This document shows, piece by piece, positions 56,953 to 64,000 of a stretch of DNA of 64,000 nucleotides. Both the position numbers and the translations under genes were made by a program. The DNA is from Campylobacterota bacterium (GTDB lineage: Bacteria; Campylobacterota; Campylobacteria; Campylobacterales; Thiovulaceae): contig JASKOM010000007.1 in NCBI GenBank assembly GCA_030152305.1, forward strand, positions 1-64,000, read 5' to 3'. The notes beneath the pieces were generated by a model. It saw nothing but the letters and a program-made list of their open reading frames with translations. It ran no database searches and had not been told where the DNA came from. How positions within the stretch are numbered: the stretch's first letter is position 1; the number at the start of each line of letters is the position of its first letter.

Positions 56953-57857
56953 TGATTGAACATTCAATACCTGCAACTCAAGCAGTTGTTACTCTTGATG
57001 TGGCTCTTCCGGGAATCGTTTGGGGCTGGATTATCACGATGAACATGTGGGCAAAAAGCATCGGAACAGGTGTTTTATTTGTCGGTTTTTATCTATTAAA
57101 AAAATATCATTCAGACGAAAAAATTCAGGCTATTAAAATGCCTTTAGTTATGATCTCGATCATATTTATTCATATATTTTTATTATTCACAGTTCTTGAT
57201 CTTCATCAAATGTTCAGATTCTGGCATATTTTCTTTTATCCACATTGGACATCAGCAATTACTGTTGGAGCTTGGATCGTTACGATTCTAGTCGGTGTTT
57301 TATTTATCATGGCTGGAGCAAAATATTTTAATCGAGATTCTATTTATGATTCGTTTTTTCCGTTAGCCGTTATTTTAGCTATTCCTGTTACTTTATATAC
57401 AGCAGGAATCATGGCTGAAAGCACAGCACGAGAATTATGGCAAATGCCAACTGAAATGGTTCAAATGACTCTTTCAGCAACTCTTGTCGGTTCAGCAACT
57501 CTTTTATTAATCGGAAACAACAGTTTTTCAGATGAAGCAAAACGAGATTTAGCAATCGTTATGGGCTTATCAGCATTCGTAGCATTTTTATTATATATGG
57601 GCGAATATATTTTCGGTTCAATGAAAGCTGAAGAAGTTGGTGCAGTTTTACAAGCCGTAAAAGAAGGCGGAGCTTATTCATCAATGTTTTGGGTTGGTCA
57701 AACTTTAGCTTATTTAGTTCCTGCATTTCTTGTTTTCTTGAGTGTTACAAATAAATCATATGGCACAATGCCTCTAGCTTCTGTTTCAGCACTTGCTGGA
57801 TTATGGCTAGTTAAACATGTATGGCTTATTATTCCTCAACTTTTACCTATGAGCTAA
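56952..57857 (+). CDS. NrfD-like membrane quinone subunit (C subunit)
   Basis: The 301-residue membrane protein has eight or more helices of the NrfD/PsrC type (WGWIITMNMWAKSIGTGVLF, RFWHIFFYPHWTSAITVGAWI). It exchanges electrons with the quinone pool. Its start overlaps the stop of the B subunit by 1 base, and 18 bases separate it from the catalytic gene. Confidence 0.88.
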   Translation: MIEHSIPATQAVVTLDVALPGIVWGWIITMNMWAKSIGTGVLFVGFYLLKKYHSDEKIQAIKMPLVMISIIFIHIFLLFTVLDLHQMFRFWHIFFYPHWTSAITVGAWIVTILVGVLFIMAGAKYFNRDSIYDSFFPLAVILAIPVTLYTAGIMAESTARELWQMPTEMVQMTLSATLVGSATLLLIGNNSFSDEAKRDLAIVMGLSAFVAFLLYMGEYIFGSMKAEEVGAVLQAVKEGGAYSSMFWVGQTLAYLVPAFLVFLSVTNKSYGTMPLASVSALAGLWLVKHVWLIIPQLLPMS

Positions 57858-57875
57858 TTAAAGGAGCAATAATAA

Positions 57876-60800
57876 ATGTTTTTTGAAAGCAGAAGAAACT
57901 TTTTAAAAGGTTCAGCTTTAGCCGTTGGTGGCATTGCTGTATCAAAGTCTATATTTAGTGGAATTTCTCCAGAACTTCAAGCTGAAGGTGAATTTTCGAC
58001 AACACCAACTAATCTCAATTTTTATCCACCTCTTGATCAATGGAATGATTTTAAAGAACTTGACGGTGAAGATTGGAAACGAGGCGGTATCGATCGAAAA
58101 GGTATTCAAAGCGAAGAAAATCCAAATGGCATAAAAGTTAATAATTTCATGATCGTTCCAACAGCTTGTTCAAACTGTGAGGCTTCTTGCGGTTTAACAG
58201 CATGGATCGATAAAGATACTTTAACTGTAAAAAAATATATGGGAAATCCATTACATGCGGGTTCTCGAGGTCGAAACTGTGCAAAAGGTTATGCAGCTCA
58301 ATCTCAAATGTATGATCCAGATCGAATTCCTTTTCCGTTAAAACGAGCTGAAGGAACAAAACGAGGCGAAGGCAAATGGGTTAGAACAACTTGGGATGAA
58401 GCACTCTCAACAATCGGTAAAAAAATGGGTGATACTCTTCGAAATGGCGATGAGGTCTCTAAAAAATCAGTCATGTATCATGTCGGACGACCAAATGAAA
58501 ATGGCTTTACTCCTCGAGTTTGGCATTCATTAGGTGTAGATTCTTATAATTCACATACGAATATTTGTTCATCAAATGGACGAACACCAACGATTCAATG
58601 GGCAAATGACGACCGAACATCTCCAGACTGGGCAAATGCAAAATTAATTTTCTTAAATTCATCTCATGCAGCTGATGCTGGACACTATTTTCAACAATCA
58701 GCAGGTTTTATTGCTGATGCAAGAAAAAAAGGTGGCAAACTTGTCGTTATGGATCCACGATTATCAAATTCAGCAGGTATTGCTGATTTATGGCTTGCTC
58801 CTTGGCCAGGAACTGAACCAGTTATTTATTTATATTTAACAAATCGAATTCTTCAAGAAAATAAAGTTGATGATAAATTTGCGAAAAGCTGGATAAATTG
58901 GGATCGACTTATGAAAAATAAAGGTTATATTCAATTTATGTTAGATAAAAAATATATAACTAAACTTCCAAAAGATGAAAGTTATGAAAGTTTTATCGAG
59001 CTATTAAAAGATTTATATTCGCCTTTTACTCTTGAATATGCTTCTGAAGAAAGTCATGTTCCAGCTAAAAAATTAGAAAAATTATATGAAATGTTTATCT
59101 GGGCAGGTGATTCGATTTCGACATATATCTGGAGAGCAGCAGCAGCGGGTAACCGTGGCGGTTGGATGAGCGGTCGAACAGCTTATTTACCAATTGCTCT
59201 TCGTGGTGCAATCGGAACAGAAGGCGGAACATTTTTCCATCATTGGCATGTTATTGACTTAGGTCGAGAAGGTGGCGGTGCAACAGTTGGCGAAGGCAAA
59301 ATTCCTAAAATTGATCATTGGAACGAATTAACATGGCCTCCAGAATGGCCTCTTTCAACTTATGAAATGAGCTATTTATTACCTCATCTTTTATCTGATA
59401 AAGAATGGCAAGATAAATGGATACAACGAGGCTTGAAAGTTCCAACAAAACTTTCAGTTTATGCACCTCGAATGTATAATCCAGTTTGGATTAATCCAGA
59501 TGGTTTCCGATGGATCGATGTATTAAAAGATGAAACAAAAATGGAATTAACTTTTAATTTATCGCCAACATGGAGTGAAACTAACTGGTATGTTGATTAT
59601 ATTTTACCTGTTGGTCTCGCAGGAGAACGACACGATCAACATTCTGAAGCAACAATGCCAGCTCGATGGACTTCGTTTAGACAGCCTGTTTTACGAGTTG
59701 CTCTTGAAAAAAGCGGTTGGACTCCAAAAAATTCAAATCGTGGAACTTTAGAGGCTCATATTAAAGCAGGACTTGGTGAAATCTGGGAAGAAAATGAGTT
59801 CTGGATGGATCTTGTTGTTAATCATGTCGATCCAGATGGTTCGTTGCAAATTAAAAAACATTGGGAATCAAAACTCAATCCAGGCAAACCTGTTACAGTT
59901 GCTGAATATTACAATGAAGCTTTCTCGAAATTACCAAATCTCGTAAAAACTGTAAATAGCAATGATAAATATAAAAATTTAGATTTTCCAATTTATCGAT
60001 ATATGCAAGATCATGGAACTTGGCTTGAAGAAGATAAGATTTATCATGCACATGAACATAAATTACATGAAACTCGCGAAGAGCTTTATGATGCTTCGAC
60101 AAACTCAACTTCAATTCGAGAATGCTATGTTTCTCATGGACATAAATATAATAAAGAACATGTTCATAAAGATGAATTTGGTGTTTTAACTTATGAAAAT
60201 CATGGCGATAAAAAAGCTATCGGTGTTGAAATTGATGGCAAATTACACGAAGGTTTCGCGACTTTAACTAAAAAATTAGATTTCTTTGCTGAATGGCTTG
60301 TTGATTGGAAATGGGCAGAATATGCAATTCCTTTCTATCCACGAAGTGAAGACGAAAAAGACAAAATGGTTCATATCGTAAGTCATGTAAATCATAAATA
60401 TATGACTGAAAAAAATAGCAAAGGTGATTCAAATGCTTTTGCATTAAATACTGTTTTCAGATTGCCTTATAACATTCACACAAGATCAGTTAATTCAAAA
60501 CATCTTATGGAAATTTCACAAAATCATGATCCAATTTGGATTGCAACAGACGATGCAAAACGACTTGGTTTAAAACGAGGTGATGCCGTAAAAGTTAAAT
60601 TAGTTGATACTGTTTCTGGACTTGAAAGTGGCTATTTTGTAGGTATGACCGTTCCAACTGAAGGCATTCTTCCGGGAACTCTTGCTTGTTCGCATCATGC
60701 TGGACGATGGAAAGTTGTAAATTCTGTTGAAATTAAAAATGGAAAAGAAATCGGTGATTTCCAACCAGAAGGTTTTACAGGAACACTTGGAATTATGGGA

Positions 60801-61229
60801 GTTGGTGCACCAGTCGCTGAAGTTGAAATGATTGAAGAAGATGGAAAAGTTGCTCGTCTCCGATGGAAAGAGGGAATTAAACCATTTAAACCATGGCAAT
60901 TTGCTCAATATAATCGAGATGTTGATAATATTTGGTGGGACGGCTTGAGTGGAGCATGGCAAAATTCAGTCGCAGCACCTCATCCAGATCCAATTTCGGG
61001 AATGCATTGTTGGCATCAAAAAGCAATTTTAGAACCAGCAAGTTCAAATGAAAAAATAGGTGATGTCTATGTAAATTATGACAATAACTTAAAAGTATTT
61101 CAAGCTTGGCGAGATCAATTAGCAAGACCGTTAAATTCAAAAGATAAACTTCGAAGACCTCCACATATCAAACGACCGTGGGTGCCAATTTCTAAAAAAG
61201 GCTATGCAGTCGAAATCAAAGATATTTAA
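57876..61229 (+). CDS. Large molybdopterin oxidoreductase catalytic subunit (Tat-exported)
   Basis: The 1117-residue protein starts with a Tat signal (SRRNFLKGSALAVGG). A [4Fe-4S] motif follows (CSNCEASC...NCAKGYA). The molybdopterin-binding domains include WVRTTWDEALSTIGKKMGD and the C-terminal dinucleotide domain near DPIWIATDDAKRLGLKRGD. It is longer than typical PsrA or PhsA (about 750), closer to TtrA, SoeA or ArrA-like enzymes. The substrate (polysulfide, thiosulfate, tetrathionate, sulfite or arsenate) cannot be told from sequence alone. The B-C-A order is a complete complex. Confidence 0.88.
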   Translation: MFFESRRNFLKGSALAVGGIAVSKSIFSGISPELQAEGEFSTTPTNLNFYPPLDQWNDFKELDGEDWKRGGIDRKGIQSEENPNGIKVNNFMIVPTACSNCEASCGLTAWIDKDTLTVKKYMGNPLHAGSRGRNCAKGYAAQSQMYDPDRIPFPLKRAEGTKRGEGKWVRTTWDEALSTIGKKMGDTLRNGDEVSKKSVMYHVGRPNENGFTPRVWHSLGVDSYNSHTNICSSNGRTPTIQWANDDRTSPDWANAKLIFLNSSHAADAGHYFQQSAGFIADARKKGGKLVVMDPRLSNSAGIADLWLAPWPGTEPVIYLYLTNRILQENKVDDKFAKSWINWDRLMKNKGYIQFMLDKKYITKLPKDESYESFIELLKDLYSPFTLEYASEESHVPAKKLEKLYEMFIWAGDSISTYIWRAAAAGNRGGWMSGRTAYLPIALRGAIGTEGGTFFHHWHVIDLGREGGGATVGEGKIPKIDHWNELTWPPEWPLSTYEMSYLLPHLLSDKEWQDKWIQRGLKVPTKLSVYAPRMYNPVWINPDGFRWIDVLKDETKMELTFNLSPTWSETNWYVDYILPVGLAGERHDQHSEATMPARWTSFRQPVLRVALEKSGWTPKNSNRGTLEAHIKAGLGEIWEENEFWMDLVVNHVDPDGSLQIKKHWESKLNPGKPVTVAEYYNEAFSKLPNLVKTVNSNDKYKNLDFPIYRYMQDHGTWLEEDKIYHAHEHKLHETREELYDASTNSTSIRECYVSHGHKYNKEHVHKDEFGVLTYENHGDKKAIGVEIDGKLHEGFATLTKKLDFFAEWLVDWKWAEYAIPFYPRSEDEKDKMVHIVSHVNHKYMTEKNSKGDSNAFALNTVFRLPYNIHTRSVNSKHLMEISQNHDPIWIATDDAKRLGLKRGDAVKVKLVDTVSGLESGYFVGMTVPTEGILPGTLACSHHAGRWKVVNSVEIKNGKEIGDFQPEGFTGTLGIMGVGAPVAEVEMIEEDGKVARLRWKEGIKPFKPWQFAQYNRDVDNIWWDGLSGAWQNSVAAPHPDPISGMHCWHQKAILEPASSNEKIGDVYVNYDNNLKVFQAWRDQLARPLNSKDKLRRPPHIKRPWVPISKKGYAVEIKDI

Positions 61230-61347
61230 ATAATTCTACTTTAAATATCTATTTGCCTCTCTTTTTATAATTAATTTTATACAAAAGATGAGGTGAATAA
61301 AAAATAATTATTTAGAATCACTTAATTTATTGGAGCTTACTAGAAAC
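61230..61347 (+). promoter_or_regulatory. Intergenic region with uptake-like motif
   Basis: The 118-base gap after the molybdoenzyme holds GATGAGGT at 61287. GGAG lies before the following ATG at 61348. No clear terminator is seen. Confidence 0.3.
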
Positions 61348-62490
61348 ATGCATATTTTTTTATTAATTTTTATTCTCATGTTTTGGGGATGTTCCCAAGA
61401 TCCATGTGCAAATCCATATGGTGGTTCTTTTTATGGTGTAAAGCTTGAAGATTTTAACAGAACATCAAAGGTTTTAATAGTTAATGATAGCTTTTTTCTT
61501 TACCAAATTAATGCAGGAATTCTCTTTATAGATAATAATCACTCTTTCCATAAAACTAATTACACTTTTGATTATAATCAAAATTATAATTTTATTGTAG
61601 ATAATGGTTTTATTTATCTTGAAGATAATCAAACTCTTTCAAAAATAAACTTAGAGAGTAATTCTAAAGAGGATATAAGAACTATTCCAGAGAATTCAAT
61701 ATCAATTAATAGTTCCGAATTTGTATCTTACGATTATAATCGTAATGAAGTTTCCTATTTTGATTTAAGAAATAGTATTGAAGAGAGATATTTTTTACCA
61801 TCTTTAATAGAAATAGCTTCAGAACTAAATATATCCATGGACAATAATAAATCTTATGGTTTTAACAATTGCTTACCTTTTATAGATAATCCAAAAGAAT
61901 GGGATAAAAAAACACACCTATGTATGTTCTATGAATATTATGAATATAAACATGATTCTATTAACAGTTATAACTATTCTAATTATTACATTGAATTGGA
62001 TTATATTAATGGAGAATGGAAGATTTATAGTTTATATTATTTTGAAATAGATACTGGTAAAATTTTTAATCCTTATTTCTTTTATCAATTTGAATTTCCT
62101 TATAGTGAATCTGTTAAATTTACAAATGGTAAGACATATCTTGCACCAGTAGACTCATTAGAGTATTTAGAAAAGAATGGACAATGGATGAATATTTTAG
62201 ACTTTCGAGAAAATCCTAAAGTGTTTGCAATGGAAAATGGAAGAATAAAGCTTGTAGAATTTGATAAGATTTTTTTAGATAAAAATAGAAACTACAAAGA
62301 GATTATCGATAATCTAGTGAAAAGATCTAAATATCAGCTTTTTCCAAATATAACCTTTAGTGAAAATGGTGATATATATTCAATCTCTCAACAAAAAGGT
62401 CGTTGCCCTTATGATTATTTAACTTATGACTATTATAGTTCTGAAAACAACTCAACAGAACCTACTTTAACTAAAAACATATTTTTCTAA
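61348..62490 (+). CDS. Putative lipoprotein of unknown function
   Basis: ATG 61348 (MHIFLLIFILMFWGCSQDPC) gives a lipoprotein signal with lipobox FWGC. I preferred it to the TTG 18 bases upstream. The 380-residue product is Asn/Tyr/Asp-rich with beta-like segments (NYTFDYNQNYNFIVDNGFIY). I do not recognise the family. Arginine is mostly AGA here, with few CGA, and it lacks GATGAGGT, both unlike the housekeeping genes, hinting at recent acquisition. Confidence 0.65.
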   Translation: MHIFLLIFILMFWGCSQDPCANPYGGSFYGVKLEDFNRTSKVLIVNDSFFLYQINAGILFIDNNHSFHKTNYTFDYNQNYNFIVDNGFIYLEDNQTLSKINLESNSKEDIRTIPENSISINSSEFVSYDYNRNEVSYFDLRNSIEERYFLPSLIEIASELNISMDNNKSYGFNNCLPFIDNPKEWDKKTHLCMFYEYYEYKHDSINSYNYSNYYIELDYINGEWKIYSLYYFEIDTGKIFNPYFFYQFEFPYSESVKFTNGKTYLAPVDSLEYLEKNGQWMNILDFRENPKVFAMENGRIKLVEFDKIFLDKNRNYKEIIDNLVKRSKYQLFPNITFSENGDIYSISQQKGRCPYDYLTYDYYSSENNSTEPTLTKNIFF

Positions 62491-62508
62491 TGAGAAGGAA
62501 AACAGCAA

Positions 62509-63297
62509 ATGATTGATGTAAAACTTATTGGAGCAATAATTGGTGATATTATGGGTTCTATTTACGAATTTAATCCTGTGTCAGCAAGAAATTTTAGATT
62601 ATTAAATAATGAAACACATTTTACTGATGACACTGTTTTGACAATAGCTGTTGCGGATGCGATTATAAATAAAAAAGATTTTGCAATTACTTTAAAAGAA
62701 TATGTTAGAAAATATCCAAATATGACTTATGGAGCTAATTTTATTAAATGGGCTAAATCATATAATTCTAGAGCTTATAACAGTTTTGGCAATGGTTCAG
62801 CAATGAGAGTTTCTTTGATTCCATTTTTAAGTAATTCATTAGAAGAAGCTTTAAATTTTGCTGAAGAATCGGCAAATATAACACATAATCATCCCGAAGG
62901 AATTAAAGGAGCAAAAGCTATTGTTCATGCAATTTGGTTAGCAAAAATCAAATCTTCAAAAGAAACTATCAAAAATATTATTGAACAAGAATATGGCTAT
63001 AACTTATCAATTTCGTATGAAGACTTAAGAAAAAAATCTAAATATTCAGAAATATGTCAAAACAGTGTTCCAGAAGCAATTATTTCGTTTTTATATTCTG
63101 GTGATTACGCATCGGCAATTAGAAATGCAATTTGGTTAAAAACAGATGCTGATACTGTTGCATGTATAACTGGAGGAATAGCAATAAGCTATTATGAAAA
63201 ATTATGCGGACATGAATTATGTCAATATGAAAATGTTGATCAGTTGTTTATTAATAAATTACCAAAAGAGTTTTTAGATATTCTTAATCAAATTTAA
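62509..63297 (+). CDS. ADP-ribosylglycohydrolase family protein
   Basis: The 262-residue protein has the family's metal-binding motifs: GAIIGDIMGSIYEF at the N-terminus, HFTDDTVLTIA, NSFGNGSAMRVSLIPF, and KTDADTVACITGGIAISYYE near the C-terminus. Such enzymes remove ADP-ribose from proteins, nucleic acids or small molecules. No nitrogenase genes are near, so a DraG role is unlikely. It follows the lipoprotein by 18 bases. Its substrate is unknown. Confidence 0.92.
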   Translation: MIDVKLIGAIIGDIMGSIYEFNPVSARNFRLLNNETHFTDDTVLTIAVADAIINKKDFAITLKEYVRKYPNMTYGANFIKWAKSYNSRAYNSFGNGSAMRVSLIPFLSNSLEEALNFAEESANITHNHPEGIKGAKAIVHAIWLAKIKSSKETIKNIIEQEYGYNLSISYEDLRKKSKYSEICQNSVPEAIISFLYSGDYASAIRNAIWLKTDADTVACITGGIAISYYEKLCGHELCQYENVDQLFINKLPKEFLDILNQI

Positions 63298-63618
63298 TAA
63301 ATTATTAATAATTTATTATACATGCTATTCTGAAAGCGATAGCTTCTTGTAACTTGTTTCAGAATCTAAATAAAAAACATACTAAAATTTGCTTTTGTTT
63401 TTTGCCTAACAAATGAAAGACAAAAACTCTCAAATTATAACAACTTCAAAAATAAATAAAATCTCAATTCGCACGACCTCATCGAAACATTTAATTAAAT
63501 TATTTGTTATTTGTCTATTGCCAGTTTCACCTATAATATAATATTGACAATAGGAAAGTTAGAAATTAATATGCAAAATATTTTTCACTATTATTAATAT
63601 CAAGGAGAATTTCAATAA
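63298..63618. promoter_or_regulatory. Intergenic region with palindromic repeat D and promoter
   Basis: The gap holds a variant of the palindromic repeat family at 63324-63370 (CTATTCTGAAAGCGATAGCT...GTTTCAGAATCT) and ACCTCATC at 63476. CCTATAATATAATATT at about 63531 is a plausible promoter box for the pglE-like gene. AAGGAG precedes its ATG. Confidence 0.5.
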
Positions 63619-64000
63619 ATGAAACGAATTTTTTTATCACCTCCGCATATGAGCGGACAAGAACAAGAGTTGATCTCAAAAGTTTTCGAAAGCAATTATA
63701 TTGCACCGCTTGGTGAATATGTAAATAAATTTGAAGATTCGATTCGTAAATTAACAGGATCAAAAAATGTTCTTGCAGTAAATACTGGAACTTCGGCTAT
63801 TCATTTGGCTTTACGAGTTATCGGAGTTAATTCAGGTGATTATGTCTTAGCTTCTAGTTTTACTTTTATTGGTTCAATTGCACCAATTTTATATCAAAAT
63901 GCAACACCAATTTTTATCGATTCTGATTCATCTTGGAATTTATCACCAAAATTATTAAAAGAGTTTTTAAGTTCGTGGAAAAATAAGATGCCAAAAGCTT
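63619..64000 (+). CDS. PglE-like DegT/DnrJ aminotransferase, partial
   Basis: The frame opens at ATG 63619 after AAGGAG and runs off the window. The first 127 residues (MKRIFLSPPHMSGQEQELIS, FESNYIAPLGEYVNKFE, LASSFTFIGSIAPI) closely follow Campylobacter PglE as I recall it. PglE is a PLP aminotransferase of N-linked glycan biosynthesis that makes the amino sugar of bacillosamine. The catalytic lysine lies beyond the window. The ORF track misses it because no stop is present. Confidence 0.82.
   Translation, partial: MKRIFLSPPHMSGQEQELISKVFESNYIAPLGEYVNKFEDSIRKLTGSKNVLAVNTGTSAIHLALRVIGVNSGDYVLASSFTFIGSIAPILYQNATPIFIDSDSSWNLSPKLLKEFLSSWKNKMPKA

Larger units (their letters stand above)
3031..63483. 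repeat. Dispersed 8-mer GATGAGGT family, 41 copies
   Basis: Copies read on plus start at 5899, 8922, 14397, 15939, 16970, 18744, 23604, 27063, 34506, 36893, 38249, 40621, 41473, 42265, 46054, 48777, 51789, 52183, 54454, 58449 and 61287. Reverse copies (ACCTCATC) start at 3031, 6694, 10887, 12499, 15358, 18733, 23223, 26175, 28709, 32541, 33822, 37862, 40830, 41550, 44434, 46744, 48837, 59381, 60977 and 63476. C precedes the motif in about 24 of 41, so the core may be CGATGAGGT. These were counted by eye and a few may be missed. Confidence 0.85.

Noticed and set aside
60600-60962. Minus-strand 120-residue ORF
   Set aside because: Antisense to the molybdoenzyme gene, low-complexity Phe/Ser/Asn composition.
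62509-63297. DraG nitrogenase reactivation
   Set aside because: No nif or draT genes nearby; the family has many other substrates.
3031-63483. GATGAGGT as a Chi or KOPS-like polar motif
   Set aside because: Copies are split 21 to 20 between strands with no trend along the window, although gene orientation is mostly plus.

Overview
The window is AT-rich DNA with dense, mostly co-oriented genes. It looks like a chromosome fragment of a flagellated member of the Campylobacterota (Epsilonproteobacteria), probably a sulfur-associated one. Reasons: an HP0495-type DUF493 gene, a PglE-like aminotransferase, single-domain FlgJ beside FlgI, a short GltX, a cts-like type II secretion cluster, a B-C-A molybdoenzyme operon of the Psr/Soe/Ttr type, and heavy use of AGA and CGA arginine codons. 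Genus is not decided; Thiovulum-like is only a guess.

Layout. 1-4.8 kb (minus strand): a secreted protein followed by a giant lipoprotein whose C-terminal part is a long tandem repeat running off the window. 5-20 kb: housekeeping and signalling genes (bamD, DUF493, moaA, REC-GGDEF-EAL, aroC, a membrane sensor-like protein, an M48 peptidase, an antiporter, pyrG, hemL, coaD, an ExeA-like ATPase, then gltX on the minus strand with tRNA-Glu). 20.3-23.8 kb: two paralogous PAS-GGDEF membrane proteins, one with a degenerate active site. 24-28.7 kb: a Kef-type antiporter, lpxK, a solitary McrB-like AAA+ ATPase and DedA. 28.7-35.9 kb: a type II secretion/competence-like operon (K, L, M, N, C, D, E). 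36-44.4 kb: flgI, flgJ, folB, a PilM/PilN-like protein, mlaE, a fused Opp-type ATPase, gmhA, ftsW and fliR. 44.5-49 kb: tRNA-Arg, a cyclophilin, a terB-terD-terB cluster, hemW, lolA and thiE. 49-55.5 kb is accessory and damaged: a PKD-like repeat lipoprotein split by a stop codon, a deleted copy of part of an LRR/coiled-coil gene, a frameshifted Rha-type regulator, an XRE regulator and the LRR/coiled-coil gene itself, all interspersed with a small palindromic repeat family. 55.5-64 kb: a CAP protein, the molybdoenzyme operon, an unknown lipoprotein, an ADP-ribosylglycohydrolase and the start of a pglE-like gene.

The most interesting global signal is an 8-mer, GATGAGGT/ACCTCATC. I counted 41 copies by eye (21 in one orientation, 20 in the other), where about one would be expected by chance at this base composition. 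Copies lie inside unrelated housekeeping genes, and two form a perfect inverted repeat between convergent genes. This is how DNA uptake sequences behave in Neisseria and Pasteurellaceae. I know of no such system described in Campylobacterota. The window also carries secretin, ATPase and pseudopilin genes of the machinery type used for transformation in Campylobacter jejuni.

Other points: a hemW gene whose essential iron-sulfur cysteines lie upstream of every standard start codon, implying an ATT start; a 222-bp near-perfect internal duplication in the repeat lipoprotein; and several genes broken by a single stop or frameshift in one accessory stretch.
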